Position numbers and translations under genes: made by a program | The notes under the pieces: generated by a model | The model's input: the letters and a program-made list of their open reading frames with translations, nothing else | What the model was told of the DNA's origin: nothing | Databases searched by the model: none | DNA from: Caballeronia arationis | GTDB taxonomy: Bacteria > Pseudomonadota > Gammaproteobacteria > Burkholderiales > Burkholderiaceae | Direction: 5' to 3' | NCBI RefSeq assembly: GCF_001544975.2 | Contig: NZ_FCOG02000047.1 | Location: 1 to 50,905 of the forward strand | DNA length: 50,905 bases | Shown: positions 1 to 8,275 of the stretch, one piece after another | Numbering within the stretch: position 1 is the stretch's first letter | Layout of the letters: every line of letters begins with the position of its first letter

Positions 1-266
1 CAGCAGCTCAACTACCGCCACCACCGCTTCCGTTCTGCGTCGCTGCATCAGCAGCAGAGAAACGAGATTATGAAGAACGTTTCGCTTTTCGTCAACAGAT
101 TTTTTTAACTACCGAACCCGCCAACCTCGTCGCATCGCCCGTCCTGCAAGGCTCTGCGGCTCACGTACCGCGCTTCCTTCCCGCGTCCCTCGCCACTCAT
201 CGAGCAGCGAAGGAACGGAATTCTAGTGCCCACCTGCGCGTTGCGCAAGCGCTTTTTCAAAGAATT

Positions 267-1043
267 TTAACGATGCTTGAATACCGGCTTACGCTTCTCT
301 ACGAACGCGGCCATTCCTTCCTTTTGATCCTCAGTCGCGAACAGCGAATGGAACAGGCGACGCTCGAAATGGACGCCCTCCGCGAGCGTCGTTTCATAAG
401 CGCGATTGACCGATTCCTTCGCCATCATCACCGCGGGCAGCGAGAAGCTCGCGATGACCGTCGCAGCATCGACGGCCTCCTCAAGACAACGATCCGCCGG
501 CACGACGCGCGACACGAGGCCCGCGCGCTCAGCCTCGTTGGCGTCCATGAAGCGTGCGGTCAGGCACAAGTCCATCGCCTTGGCCTTCGATACCGCCCGC
601 GGCAGTCGCTGCGTGCCGCCGGCGCCCGGAATGACGCCCAGCTTGATCTCCGGCTGTCCAAACTTCGCGGTGTCAGCGGCGATGACAATGTCGCACATCA
701 TCGCCAGTTCACAGCCGCCACCCAGCGCGAAGCCCGAGACGGCGGCGATGATCGGCTTGCGGATCGAGCGGATAGTCTCCCAGTTGCGCGTGATGTAGTC
801 GCCCTTGTAGACGTCCATATAGGAATAGGTGGCCATCATGCCGATGTCCGCGCCGGCCGCAAACGCCTTCTCGCTGCCGGTCAGGACGATCGCGCCGATG
901 TCGTCGTCCGCGTCGAACTGCTTCAGCGCGGCACCCAACTCGTCCATCAGGGCGTCGTTCAGTGCGTTGAGTGCCTTCGGCCGGTTGAGGGTGATCACGC
1001 CAACCCGTCCCCGTGTCTCGGTCAAGATATTCTCGTAAGCCAT
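267..1043 (-). CDS. paaF: Enoyl-CoA hydratase, PaaF type
   Basis: A 258-residue crotonase-superfamily enzyme of full length. It hydrates a 2,3-unsaturated acyl-CoA; in phenylacetate catabolism PaaF acts on 2,3-dehydroadipyl-CoA in the late beta-oxidation-like steps. Both catalytic glutamates of classical enoyl-CoA hydratase are present: E112 in GGGCELAMMCD and E132 in GQPEIKLG. The oxyanion-hole loop FAAGADIGMM (61-70) is also intact. The ATG at 1043 follows a strong AGGAGG ribosome site. The gene diverges from paaN across about 145 bp that carry a dyad operator. The hydratase call is firm; the assignment to PaaF rather than a general fatty-acid EchA rests on the paa neighbourhood. Confidence 0.88.
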   Translation of the reverse strand: MAYENILTETRGRVGVITLNRPKALNALNDALMDELGAALKQFDADDDIGAIVLTGSEKAFAAGADIGMMATYSYMDVYKGDYITRNWETIRSIRKPIIAAVSGFALGGGCELAMMCDIVIAADTAKFGQPEIKLGVIPGAGGTQRLPRAVSKAKAMDLCLTARFMDANEAERAGLVSRVVPADRCLEEAVDAATVIASFSLPAVMMAKESVNRAYETTLAEGVHFERRLFHSLFATEDQKEGMAAFVEKRKPVFKHR

Positions 1044-1117
1044 CCATTCCTCCTATCAGCGTCCACGTTCGATCCGCCGCGAAAACGCTTTTCGCGCGCA
1101 TCTCAATAATGCTAACA

Positions 1118-1146
1118 TTGGCAAACCAACCGGTCGGTTAATTAAT
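1118..1146 (+). promoter_or_regulatory. Divergent paaF/paaN promoter with TetR-type dyad operator
   Basis: AACCAACCGGTCGGTT at 1124-1139 is a 16-bp inverted repeat with one mismatched pair, of the ACCNACCGGTNGGT type bound by TetR-family regulators of acyl-CoA and phenylacetyl-CoA pathways in betaproteobacteria. It sits exactly between a possible -35 TTGGCA (1118-1123) and a possible -10 ATTAAT (1141-1146) reading towards paaN. A bound repressor would therefore block this promoter, and probably the leftward one. No TetR gene lies next to it in this window. The dyad is seen; the regulator is inferred. Confidence 0.55.
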
Positions 1147-1187
1147 CGACTTGCCGCCGCCCACGTTTTTCTTTTCCCTTTGCCACC

Positions 1188-2897
1188 ATGACACATCCGC
1201 TATTCACGAAGCACCAGGCGACGCTCGACAAAGCGCTCGCAGCCATCGAAACGCGCGGCTACTGGAGCCCGTTCGCCGAGATGCCGAGCCCCAAAGTGTA
1301 CGGGGAAACCGCTAACGCAGACGGCGAGGCAGCCTTCAAAAGCCACCTGAACCGCACGTTCGAACTCGACCAGCCGTCGACTGGCGAAACGGTTGGCAGC
1401 GAGCAGTCGCCCTTCGGCATCGCGCTCAACATCCGCTACCCGAAGGCCGCCCCCGACGCGCTTCTTGCCGCCGCGGCTGCGGCGCAGAAGGATTGGCGTG
1501 CAGCGGGCCCTGAAGCGTGGGTCGGCGTGAGCCTCGAAGTCCTGTTGCGTCTGAACCGCGCGAGCTTTGAAATCGGCTATAGCGTGATGCATACGACCGG
1601 CCAGGCCTTCATGATGGCCTTCCAGGCCGGCGGCCCACACGCGCAGGACCGCGCGCTCGAAGCCGTCGTTTACGCGTGGGATCAGCTTCGCCGCATTCCC
1701 GCAGAAGCGCATTGGGAAAAGCCGCAGGGCAAAAACCCGCCGCTCGCGATGCAAAAGCGCTTCAACATCGTTCCGCGCGGCACCGGCCTCGTGCTCGGCT
1801 GCTGCACTTTCCCGACCTGGAACGGCTATCCGGGCCTCTTTGCCGACCTGGCGACGGGCAACGCAGTAATCGTCAAGCCGCACCCGGGCGCGATTCTGCC
1901 GCTCGCCGTCACCGTGCGCATCGCCCGCGACGTGCTGCGCGAAGCCGGCTTCGATCCGAACGTCGTGACCCTGCTCGCAACCGAGCCGAACGACGGTCCG
2001 CTCGTGCAGGACCTCGCCCTGCGCCCGCAAATCAAGCTGATCGACTTCACCGGCAGCACGCAAAACGGCACCTGGCTCGAGCACAACGCGCATCAGGCGC
2101 AGGTCTATACCGAAAAAGCCGGCGTCAATCAGATCGTGATCGATTCCGTCGACGACATGAAGGCCGCCGCGCGCAACATCGCGTTCTCGCTGGCTCTCTA
2201 CTCCGGCCAGATGTGCACGGCGCCGCAAAACATCTACGTGCCGCGCGACGGCATTCGCACGAGCGAAGGCACGCTTTCCTTCGACGACGTCGCGAAATCG
2301 CTCGCGGGCGCGGTCGAAAAGCTCGCCTCCGACCCGGCGCGCGCCGTCGAACTTACAGGCGCGATCCAGAACGATGGCGTGATCCAGCGCATCGAGGAAG
2401 CGCGCAAGCTGGGCGTTGTGCTGGCCGATAGCCAGACGCTCGTGCATCCCGCCTTCCCCGACGCCCGCGTCCGCTCCCCGCTGATGCTGAAGCTCGACGC
2501 CCGCACCGACGCCCCCCAGTTCACCAAGGAATGGTTCGGGCCGGTCTCGTTCGTGATCGCGACGGATTCCACGGCGCAATCGCTCGAACTCGCCGGCTCC
2601 ATCGCGGCCGAGCACGGCGCGCTCACGCTTTCCATCTACAGCACGGACGACGCGATCCTTGACGCTGCGCAGGAAGCCGCGATCGAGGGCGGCGTCGCGC
2701 TGTCGATCAACCTGACGGGCGGCGTCTTCGTCAACCAGTCGGCTGCGTTCTCGGACTTCCACGGCACGGGCGCGAATCCGGCAGCGAACGCCGCGCTCGC
2801 GGACGCCGCGTTCGTCGCAAACCGCTTCCGCGTCGTTCAGAGCCGAGTACATGTTGCACCGAAGGCCGCGCCCGCGGAAGTCGGCCAGAAGGCATAA
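1188..2897 (+). CDS. paaN: Phenylacetate degradation aldehyde dehydrogenase PaaN
   Basis: A 569-residue aldehyde-dehydrogenase-superfamily protein of the PaaN type that lacks a hydratase domain. The catalytic cysteine is C343 in SGQMCTAP and the general-base glutamate is E309 in YTEKAGVN. The NAD-binding segment with NAVIVKPHP lies near 225-233. In E. coli, PaaZ (about 681 residues) fuses this domain to a MaoC-like hydratase that opens the oxepin ring. The hydratase is missing here, so ring opening must come from another protein. No clear Shine-Dalgarno sequence precedes the ATG. It is the first gene of the rightward paa unit. Confidence 0.88.
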   Translation: MTHPLFTKHQATLDKALAAIETRGYWSPFAEMPSPKVYGETANADGEAAFKSHLNRTFELDQPSTGETVGSEQSPFGIALNIRYPKAAPDALLAAAAAAQKDWRAAGPEAWVGVSLEVLLRLNRASFEIGYSVMHTTGQAFMMAFQAGGPHAQDRALEAVVYAWDQLRRIPAEAHWEKPQGKNPPLAMQKRFNIVPRGTGLVLGCCTFPTWNGYPGLFADLATGNAVIVKPHPGAILPLAVTVRIARDVLREAGFDPNVVTLLATEPNDGPLVQDLALRPQIKLIDFTGSTQNGTWLEHNAHQAQVYTEKAGVNQIVIDSVDDMKAAARNIAFSLALYSGQMCTAPQNIYVPRDGIRTSEGTLSFDDVAKSLAGAVEKLASDPARAVELTGAIQNDGVIQRIEEARKLGVVLADSQTLVHPAFPDARVRSPLMLKLDARTDAPQFTKEWFGPVSFVIATDSTAQSLELAGSIAAEHGALTLSIYSTDDAILDAAQEAAIEGGVALSINLTGGVFVNQSAAFSDFHGTGANPAANAALADAAFVANRFRVVQSRVHVAPKAAPAEVGQKA

Positions 2898-2913
2898 GCC
2901 AAATTGCAGTGCC

Positions 2914-2940
2914 GATGGCGTATGCCATTCGGCCGAATGG
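2914..2940. promoter_or_regulatory. Perfect 16-bp palindrome upstream of paaG
   Basis: CCATTCGGCCGAATGG at 2925-2940 is a perfect 16-bp palindrome, about 75 bp before the paaG start codon. It partly overlaps a smaller hairpin (ATGGC-GTAT-GCCAT, 2914-2927). The sequence differs from the dyad upstream of paaN. It could be a protein-binding site or an mRNA hairpin between paaN and paaG; nothing here decides which. Confidence 0.35.
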
Positions 2941-3012
2941 AAAGTGCCCGGACTGGCGGCTAGTATCGGCGCTGGAACTGGCATGTTTGGTTCGGAGACT
3001 GGAGGAGACACC

Positions 3013-3804
3013 ATGTCCGAAAAATCGATCCTGCTTCACATCGACGGCGATTCACGCGTCGCCACGCTCACGCTCAACCGGCCGGACAAGCTGAACAGCT
3101 TTACCCGGGCGATGCACGCGGAGCTAAGCCACGCGCTCACGGAAATCGAGGCGAGCAACGCGCGCGCGCTCGTCATCACAGGTGCGGGGCGCGGCTTTTG
3201 TGCCGGTCAGGATCTCGCGGATCTCGACTTCACGCCGGATTCCATGACCGACCTCGGCGACCTGATCGACGAGTACTTCAATCCGCTCGTGCGACGTCTT
3301 CAGGCCATGTCGCTGCCAATCATCGCCGCGGTCAACGGCACGGCCGCCGGCGCTGGCGCGAACCTCGCGATGGCGTGCGATCTAGTCATCGCGGCCCGGT
3401 CGGCGAGCTTCATTCAGGCATTCGTGAAGATCGGCCTCGTGCCGGATTCGGGCGGCACGTGGTTGCTGCCGCGACGCGTCGGCGAGGCTCGCGCGCTCGG
3501 GCTCGCGCTCACCGGCGAGAAACTCGGCGCGGAAAAGGCCGAGGCCTGGGGCATCGTCTGGAAGGTCGTGGACGATCAGGAACTGCAGGCCGCCGCCGGG
3601 CAGCTCGCGGCGCAACTCGCCCAGCAGCCAGCCAGTGCGATCACGGCGATCAAGCGCGCAATCCGCGCAAGCGCGAACAACACGCTCGACCACCAACTCG
3701 ATCTCGAACGCGACTGGCAGCGGGACCTCGGCGCTTCGTACGACTACGCCGAGGGCGTCGCTGCATTCAAGGAAAAGCGCGCACCGCGCTTCGAAGGCCT
3801 GTAA
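3013..3804 (+). CDS. paaG: 1,2-epoxyphenylacetyl-CoA isomerase PaaG
   Basis: A 263-residue crotonase-fold enzyme that isomerises ring-1,2-epoxyphenylacetyl-CoA to oxepin-CoA. The two hydratase glutamates are absent. Instead the PaaG-type catalytic aspartate is present as D145 in IGLVPDSGGTW. The oxyanion loop GRGFCAGQDLADL (59-71) and GTAAGAGANLAMACD (109-123) are intact. The start is set at the ATG preceded by GGAGGAGA; a longer open frame upstream reads back into the end of paaN and lacks a ribosome site. It is followed by paaI after 15 bp. Confidence 0.92.
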   Translation: MSEKSILLHIDGDSRVATLTLNRPDKLNSFTRAMHAELSHALTEIEASNARALVITGAGRGFCAGQDLADLDFTPDSMTDLGDLIDEYFNPLVRRLQAMSLPIIAAVNGTAAGAGANLAMACDLVIAARSASFIQAFVKIGLVPDSGGTWLLPRRVGEARALGLALTGEKLGAEKAEAWGIVWKVVDDQELQAAAGQLAAQLAQQPASAITAIKRAIRASANNTLDHQLDLERDWQRDLGASYDYAEGVAAFKEKRAPRFEGL

Positions 3805-3819
3805 TTCGAGGAGAAACCT

Positions 3820-4245
3820 GTGACGCCGCAACAACTCGCCGAAGCAACCGCCCAATCCATGTACGAAGCCGACGCGTGCACCCGCGCGCTCGGCATCGAG
3901 ATTCTCGAAGTACGTCCGGGCTATGCGCGCCTGCAAATGAATGTGCGCCCGGACTTCCTGAACGGACACGACATCTGCCACGGCGGCCTCATCTTTACCC
4001 TCGCGGATTCGACGTTCGCGTTCGCCTGCAATTCGTACAACATCAGCACGGTCGCGGCCGGCTGCTCGATCGAGTTCCTGCGGGCCGTCAAGGGCGGCGA
4101 CCGCCTGACGGCAGAAGGCATCGAGCAGACGCTCAACGGCCGCACCGGAATCTACGACATTCGCGTGACGAACCGCGAAGGCGAAACTGTCGCGATGTTC
4201 CGCGGCAAGTCCGCGCAGATCAAGGGCACCGTAATTCCAGTCTGA
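3820..4245 (+). CDS. paaI: Hydroxyphenylacetyl-CoA thioesterase PaaI
   Basis: A 141-residue hot-dog-fold thioesterase that hydrolyses stalled hydroxyphenylacetyl-CoA esters to release trapped CoA. The family signature is clear: NGHDICHGGLIFTLADS (48-64), with the HGG turn and the catalytic aspartate D63. It starts with GTG, supported by GAGGAGA 6-12 bases upstream. It lies between paaG and paaK in the same orientation, and so is very likely co-transcribed with them. Confidence 0.92.
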   Translation: MTPQQLAEATAQSMYEADACTRALGIEILEVRPGYARLQMNVRPDFLNGHDICHGGLIFTLADSTFAFACNSYNISTVAAGCSIEFLRAVKGGDRLTAEGIEQTLNGRTGIYDIRVTNREGETVAMFRGKSAQIKGTVIPV

Positions 4246-4315
4246 AGGCGCAATCCCGTCGTGCGACCGCCGAATGACCCGACTGTGACACACACCGACA
4301 TGAAGGAGACACCCG

Positions 4316-5617
4316 ATGACTACCCCGCTGCCGCTCGAGCCGATTGAAAAGGCGAGCCGCGACGAACTCGCCGCGCTGCAACTCGATCGCCTGAAATGGT
4401 CCCTTAAGCATGCCTATCAGAATTCGCCAGTGTATCGGCGCAAGTTCGACGAAGCAGGCGTGCATCCGGACGACCTGAAATCGCTCGCCGATCTGGCGCG
4501 CTTTCCGTTCACGACGAAGAAGGACCTGCGCGACAACTATCCGTTCGGCATGTTCGCCGTGCCGCAGGAGCAGGTTTCGCGCATTCACGCGTCGTCTGGA
4601 ACGACGGGCAAGCCGACGGTCGTCGGCTACACGGCAAAAGACATCGATACCTGGGCCAACCTCGTCGCCCGCTCGATCCGCGCGGCCGGCGCCCGGCGCG
4701 GCGACAAGGTGCACGTGAGCTATGGCTACGGACTCTTCACCGGTGGTCTTGGCGCGCACTACGGCGCGGAACGGGCCGGCCTGACCGTGATCCCGTTCGG
4801 CGGCGGACAGACCGAGAAGCAGGTTCAGCTTATCCAGGATTTCCGGCCTGACATCATCATGGTCACGCCTAGCTACATGCTGTCGATCGCGGACGAGCTG
4901 GAGCGCCAGGGCATCGATCCGGCGAGTTCGTCGCTGCGCATCGGCATCTTCGGCGCGGAACCGTGGACTAACGACATGCGTTCCGCGATCCAGAAGCGCA
5001 TGGGGATCAGCGCGGTCGACATCTATGGACTGTCCGAAGTGATGGGCCCGGGCGTCGCGTCGGAATGCGTGGAAACGCAAGACGGCCCGACGATCTGGGA
5101 AGACCATTTCTACCCCGAGATCATCGATCCGGAAACGGGAGAAGTGCTGCCCGACGGCGAATTCGGCGAACTCGTGTTCACGTCGCTGACCAAGGAAGCG
5201 CTGCCGATCATCCGCTATCGCACGCGCGATCTCACGCGTCTGTTGCCCGGCACCGCGCGCACGATGCGTCGCATGGAAAAGATCACCGGCCGCTCGGACG
5301 ACATGATGATCATTCGCGGCGTGAACGTGTTCCCGACGCAGATCGAAGAGTTGCTGTTGAAGCGCGCCGTGCTCGCGCCGCACTATCAGATCATCCTGAC
5401 GAAGGAAGGTCCGCTCGACGTGATGACGCTCAATGTCGAGCCGTGTGCGGAATCGGCGCCCGATCACGCCGCGCTCGATAGCGCGAAGGTTGCACTCGCC
5501 TATGACATCAAGGCGCTGATCGGGGTTACCGCGATCGTGAACGTGCTGGGGGTGAACGGAATCGAACGGTCGGTCGGCAAGGCGCGGCGAGTGGTGGATC
5601 GCCGCAACCCGGCGTAA
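4316..5617 (+). CDS. paaK: Phenylacetate-CoA ligase PaaK
   Basis: A 433-residue ATP-dependent AMP-forming ligase that makes phenylacetyl-CoA, the first step of the pathway. The ATP-binding loop SSGTTGKP is at 93-100, the adenylate motif YGLSEVMGPG is near 240, and YRTRDL is near 303. The C-terminal swivel domain with GRSDDMMIIRGVNVFPTQIE is complete, so length and domain order match the family. AAGGAGA lies 7 bases before the ATG. It is the last gene of the paaN-G-I-K unit and ends 57 bp before the convergent mltA. Confidence 0.95.
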   Translation: MTTPLPLEPIEKASRDELAALQLDRLKWSLKHAYQNSPVYRRKFDEAGVHPDDLKSLADLARFPFTTKKDLRDNYPFGMFAVPQEQVSRIHASSGTTGKPTVVGYTAKDIDTWANLVARSIRAAGARRGDKVHVSYGYGLFTGGLGAHYGAERAGLTVIPFGGGQTEKQVQLIQDFRPDIIMVTPSYMLSIADELERQGIDPASSSLRIGIFGAEPWTNDMRSAIQKRMGISAVDIYGLSEVMGPGVASECVETQDGPTIWEDHFYPEIIDPETGEVLPDGEFGELVFTSLTKEALPIIRYRTRDLTRLLPGTARTMRRMEKITGRSDDMMIIRGVNVFPTQIEELLLKRAVLAPHYQIILTKEGPLDVMTLNVEPCAESAPDHAALDSAKVALAYDIKALIGVTAIVNVLGVNGIERSVGKARRVVDRRNPA

Positions 5618-5629
5618 TTGCCAAAGAGA

Positions 5630-5663
5630 AGGCGCTCGCGGACGACGTGGAACGCGAGCGCTT
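5630..5663. terminator. Hairpin between convergent paaK and mltA
   Basis: GCGCTCGCG (5632-5640) pairs perfectly with CGCGAGCGC (5653-5661) around a 12-base loop, and two weaker pairs extend the stem. It lies in the gap between paaK (rightward) and mltA (leftward). There is no T-run, so intrinsic termination is uncertain, but the place fits a shared 3' end. Confidence 0.45.
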
Positions 5664-5674
5664 CGACGACTCGC

Positions 5675-6823
5675 TTATGAGTTCGGCAGCAGCAGCCACA
5701 TCCGGCCGCCCTGCTTCATGCGCCCGGCGAGATCGCCGGCGTCGTCGCCGAGTCCCCAGAAGTAGTCGGCGCGCACCCCGCCCTTGATCGCGCTGCCCGT
5801 GTCCTGCGCGAACACGAGGCGATTCATCGGCGAATTGCTGAGCGGCCGCGTCGTCTGCAGGAAGACCGGCGTGCCGAGCGGAATTGCGGAAGGATCGACC
5901 GCGATCGAACGTTCGGGCGTAAGCGGCACGCCCAGCGCGCCAACCGGCCCGTCGCCCGTTTGCGCCGCGAGCGCGTCGTTCGACGGCATCTCGCGGAAGA
6001 ACACGAAGCGCGGATTGACGTCGAGCAGCGCATCGACCCGCGCCGGGTTCGCCTTCGCCCACGCCTTGATGCCCTGCATCGTCGCCTGCGCGGGCGTAAG
6101 TTCGCGGCGATCGAGCAACTCGCGGCCGACCGACCGGTAAGGCTGATTGTTCGTCCCGCCGAAGCCGACGCGCATCACGCTGCCGTCTTCCATCACGACG
6201 CGTCCCGAACCCTGCACTTGCAGGAAAAACGCTTCGATCGGATCGTCGACCCAGACGAGTTCGTTGCCGTTCAGCACGCCCGATGCTTCGAGCTGCGCGC
6301 GCGCCGGGAGCTGGGCGCCCGGTTTGTAGCGATACGGCCAGCGATACAACGCGTATTGGTACGGCCCGTGACGCGTGCGCGCGCCGCGCAGGAGCGGCTC
6401 GTAATATCCGGTCACGAGACCGTCGAGCGTTCCGTCCGTATTGGCCAGCTGGAAGGGTGTGAAATAGGTTTCGAAGAAATCGCGAGCGGCTGACATGTCG
6501 AGATCGTCGAGCCGCTGGGCAGCCGCGCACGCCTTGCGCCACGACGCCTGCTGCGCGAGACGGTTGCAGTTCTGGCGCAGCGCGGCCGTCGCGCCTATCA
6601 GCGAATCGTCCTCCCAGCCCGGCACCTGCTGCCAGCTCACCGCGGTCAGGCGCGACGCCGCGCGCTGCCCCGTCACAATTGGCGTGCCTGCCGACGACAC
6701 CCCGCTGCCCGTCTTGATCGCTCCGCCGCCGCCGCACGACGCGAGCATCACCGCCGCCGCAATCGAAGCCACCCACGAAGCCGCCCGGACCGTCACGCCG
6801 GTGGCCGGCCGCATGAAACGCAT
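5675..6823 (-). CDS. mltA: Membrane-bound lytic murein transglycosylase A
   Basis: A 382-residue outer-membrane lipoprotein that cleaves peptidoglycan glycan strands to 1,6-anhydromuropeptides. The N-terminus is a lipoprotein signal ending in the lipobox LASC (C30), followed by a glycine run. The MltA core includes the TGYYEPLLRG region and the C-terminal 3D domain AQDTGSAIKGGVRADYFWG, whose Asp residues hold the catalytic acid in this family. The start is placed at the Met that gives a normal signal peptide; an open frame 50 codons longer would bury it. It diverges from a small membrane-protein gene with only 28 bp between start codons. Confidence 0.9.
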   Translation of the reverse strand: MRFMRPATGVTVRAASWVASIAAAVMLASCGGGGAIKTGSGVSSAGTPIVTGQRAASRLTAVSWQQVPGWEDDSLIGATAALRQNCNRLAQQASWRKACAAAQRLDDLDMSAARDFFETYFTPFQLANTDGTLDGLVTGYYEPLLRGARTRHGPYQYALYRWPYRYKPGAQLPARAQLEASGVLNGNELVWVDDPIEAFFLQVQGSGRVVMEDGSVMRVGFGGTNNQPYRSVGRELLDRRELTPAQATMQGIKAWAKANPARVDALLDVNPRFVFFREMPSNDALAAQTGDGPVGALGVPLTPERSIAVDPSAIPLGTPVFLQTTRPLSNSPMNRLVFAQDTGSAIKGGVRADYFWGLGDDAGDLAGRMKQGGRMWLLLPNS

Positions 6824-6851
6824 ACAATGTTCGTTCTTGATGGGAACCGCC

Positions 6852-6995
6852 ATGTCTGATCTGTTCGACGAATATCCAATGCTGATTTTTGCGCTCGAGT
6901 CGCTCGCAGCGCTGTCCCTGCTGATCTTTATCGTCGTATGGACGGCGTCGGGCAAGAAGAAAAACCGGGCCAACGATTCGGCGAAAAACCGCTGA
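6852..6995 (+). CDS. 47-residue single-span membrane protein
   Basis: A short frame encoding an acidic start (MSDLFDEYP), one hydrophobic helix at about 10-29, and a basic lysine/arginine-rich tail (SGKKKNR) that predicts a cytoplasmic C-terminus. A TACAAT hexamer at 6823-6828 could be its -10 box. No strong ribosome site is visible. It overlaps no other accepted gene, lies between divergent mltA and convergent apaG, and ends 7 bp before the apaG stop. I do not recognise the family. The hydrophobic/basic pattern supports a real gene, but function is unknown. Confidence 0.55.
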   Translation: MSDLFDEYPMLIFALESLAALSLLIFIVVWTASGKKKNRANDSAKNR

Positions 6996-7002
6996 TTCAG
7001 TT

Positions 7003-7377
7003 TTAGTGCAGCGTGCGAGGCATGTGCAGCGCGAACTCCGCGACCGGCGCCTCGAAGCGCTCGCCGTCTTCCGCCACGCAGAAATACTCGCCGCGCATCG
7101 TGCCGACGGGCGTCGCGATCACGGCCCAGCTCGTGTATTCGAACTGCTCGCCGGGCGGCAGAAGCGGCTGATGCCCGACCACGCCGAGTCCCTTCACTTC
7201 CTGCACGCGATCGTCGCTGTCCGTGATGATCCAGTGGCGCGAGATCAATTGCGCCGTCACTTCACCCGTGTTGCGGATCGTCAGCGTGTAGGCAAAGGCG
7301 TACTGGTGGCTGTCCGGGTCGGATTGTTCGGGCAGGTAGCGCGTCGCGACAGACACGCTGAATTCATACTGGGCCAT
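7003..7377 (-). CDS. apaG: ApaG protein
   Basis: A 124-residue single-domain ApaG/DUF525 protein with a fibronectin-III-like beta fold. The family signature GLGVVGHQPLL (63-73), a GxGxxG-type loop, is present, as is the C-terminal MRGEYFCV segment. The biochemical role is unsettled; in enterobacteria it is linked genetically to ApaH and cobalt/magnesium phenotypes. The start MAQYEFSV gives the usual length; a longer open frame upstream has no family similarity. It faces left, divergent from rpe across about 210 bp. Confidence 0.9.
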   Translation of the reverse strand: MAQYEFSVSVATRYLPEQSDPDSHQYAFAYTLTIRNTGEVTAQLISRHWIITDSDDRVQEVKGLGVVGHQPLLPPGEQFEYTSWAVIATPVGTMRGEYFCVAEDGERFEAPVAEFALHMPRTLH

Positions 7378-7588
7378 CGTTTTTCCAATTCGACATTCGA
7401 TACGGGCGCCCGGCGCAGGACGGCGAAAAACATCTTGCACCGCTTGGTGACGCATTCTGCTTGATGCAGCCTCTCGCCGCAACACGCAGCGGCCGCCAGA
7501 TTTGCCGCCGCAATGACCGATCGGACAGGCGCCCAACGCGCGGTGTCGCGGTAAAATGACGCCTTTCCGCTTGCCACCGGCCCACGCC

Positions 7589-8275
7589 ATGACGCAATTT
7601 CGCATCGCACCAAGCATCCTCTCCGCCGACTTCGCCAAACTCGGCGAGGAAGTCCGCAACGTCGTTGCGGCGGGCGCCGACTGGATCCACTTCGACGTAA
7701 TGGACAACCATTACGTGCCGAACCTGACGATCGGGCCGCTGGTATGCGAGGCAATCCGCCCGCATGTCGACGTGCCGATCGACGTGCACCTGATGGTGCG
7801 CCCGGTCGATCGCATCGTGCCGGACTTCGCGAAAGCCGGCGCCAATGTGATCAGTTTTCACCCGGAAGGTTCGGATCACATCGACCGGACGCTCTCGCTG
7901 ATCCGCGATCACGGCTGCAAGGCGGGCCTCGTGTTCAATCCGGCCACGCCGCTCAATTATCTCGATCACGTGATGGATCGCCTCGATCTGGTGCTGATCA
8001 TGTCGGTGAATCCGGGCTTCGGCGGGCAGTCGTTCATTCCCGAGGCGCTCGTCAAGCTGCGGGAAGCGCGCGCGCGCATCGACGCTTACCGCGAGCGCAC
8101 CGGCCGCGAAATTCATCTGGAAATCGACGGTGGCGTGAAGGTCGACAATATCGCCGAGATCGCGGCGGCCGGCGCGGACACGTTCGTCGCTGGCTCGGCG
8201 ATCTTCGGCAAGGACGACTACCGGAAAGTGATCGACGAAATGCGTGCAGAACTCGCGAAAGGAGCGAAACAATGA
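7589..8275 (+). CDS. rpe: Ribulose-phosphate 3-epimerase
   Basis: A 228-residue TIM-barrel enzyme interconverting ribulose 5-phosphate and xylulose 5-phosphate in the pentose phosphate and Calvin pathways. APSILSADF at the N-terminus, the metal-site segment HFDVMDNHYVPN, the mobile loop SVNPGFGGQSF and the phosphate-binding DGGVKVDN are all present. The start is set at MTQFRIAPS; eleven more codons are open upstream but would lengthen it abnormally. A TAAAAT hexamer at 7552-7557 may be its -10 box. Its stop overlaps the gph start by four bases (ATGA). Confidence 0.95.
   Translation: MTQFRIAPSILSADFAKLGEEVRNVVAAGADWIHFDVMDNHYVPNLTIGPLVCEAIRPHVDVPIDVHLMVRPVDRIVPDFAKAGANVISFHPEGSDHIDRTLSLIRDHGCKAGLVFNPATPLNYLDHVMDRLDLVLIMSVNPGFGGQSFIPEALVKLREARARIDAYRERTGREIHLEIDGGVKVDNIAEIAAAGADTFVAGSAIFGKDDYRKVIDEMRAELAKGAKQ

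Noticed and set aside
1..266. Possible gene end or terminator left of paaF
   Set aside because: Only a T-rich stretch near 100-108 and no convincing hairpin or coding frame; nothing could be supported.
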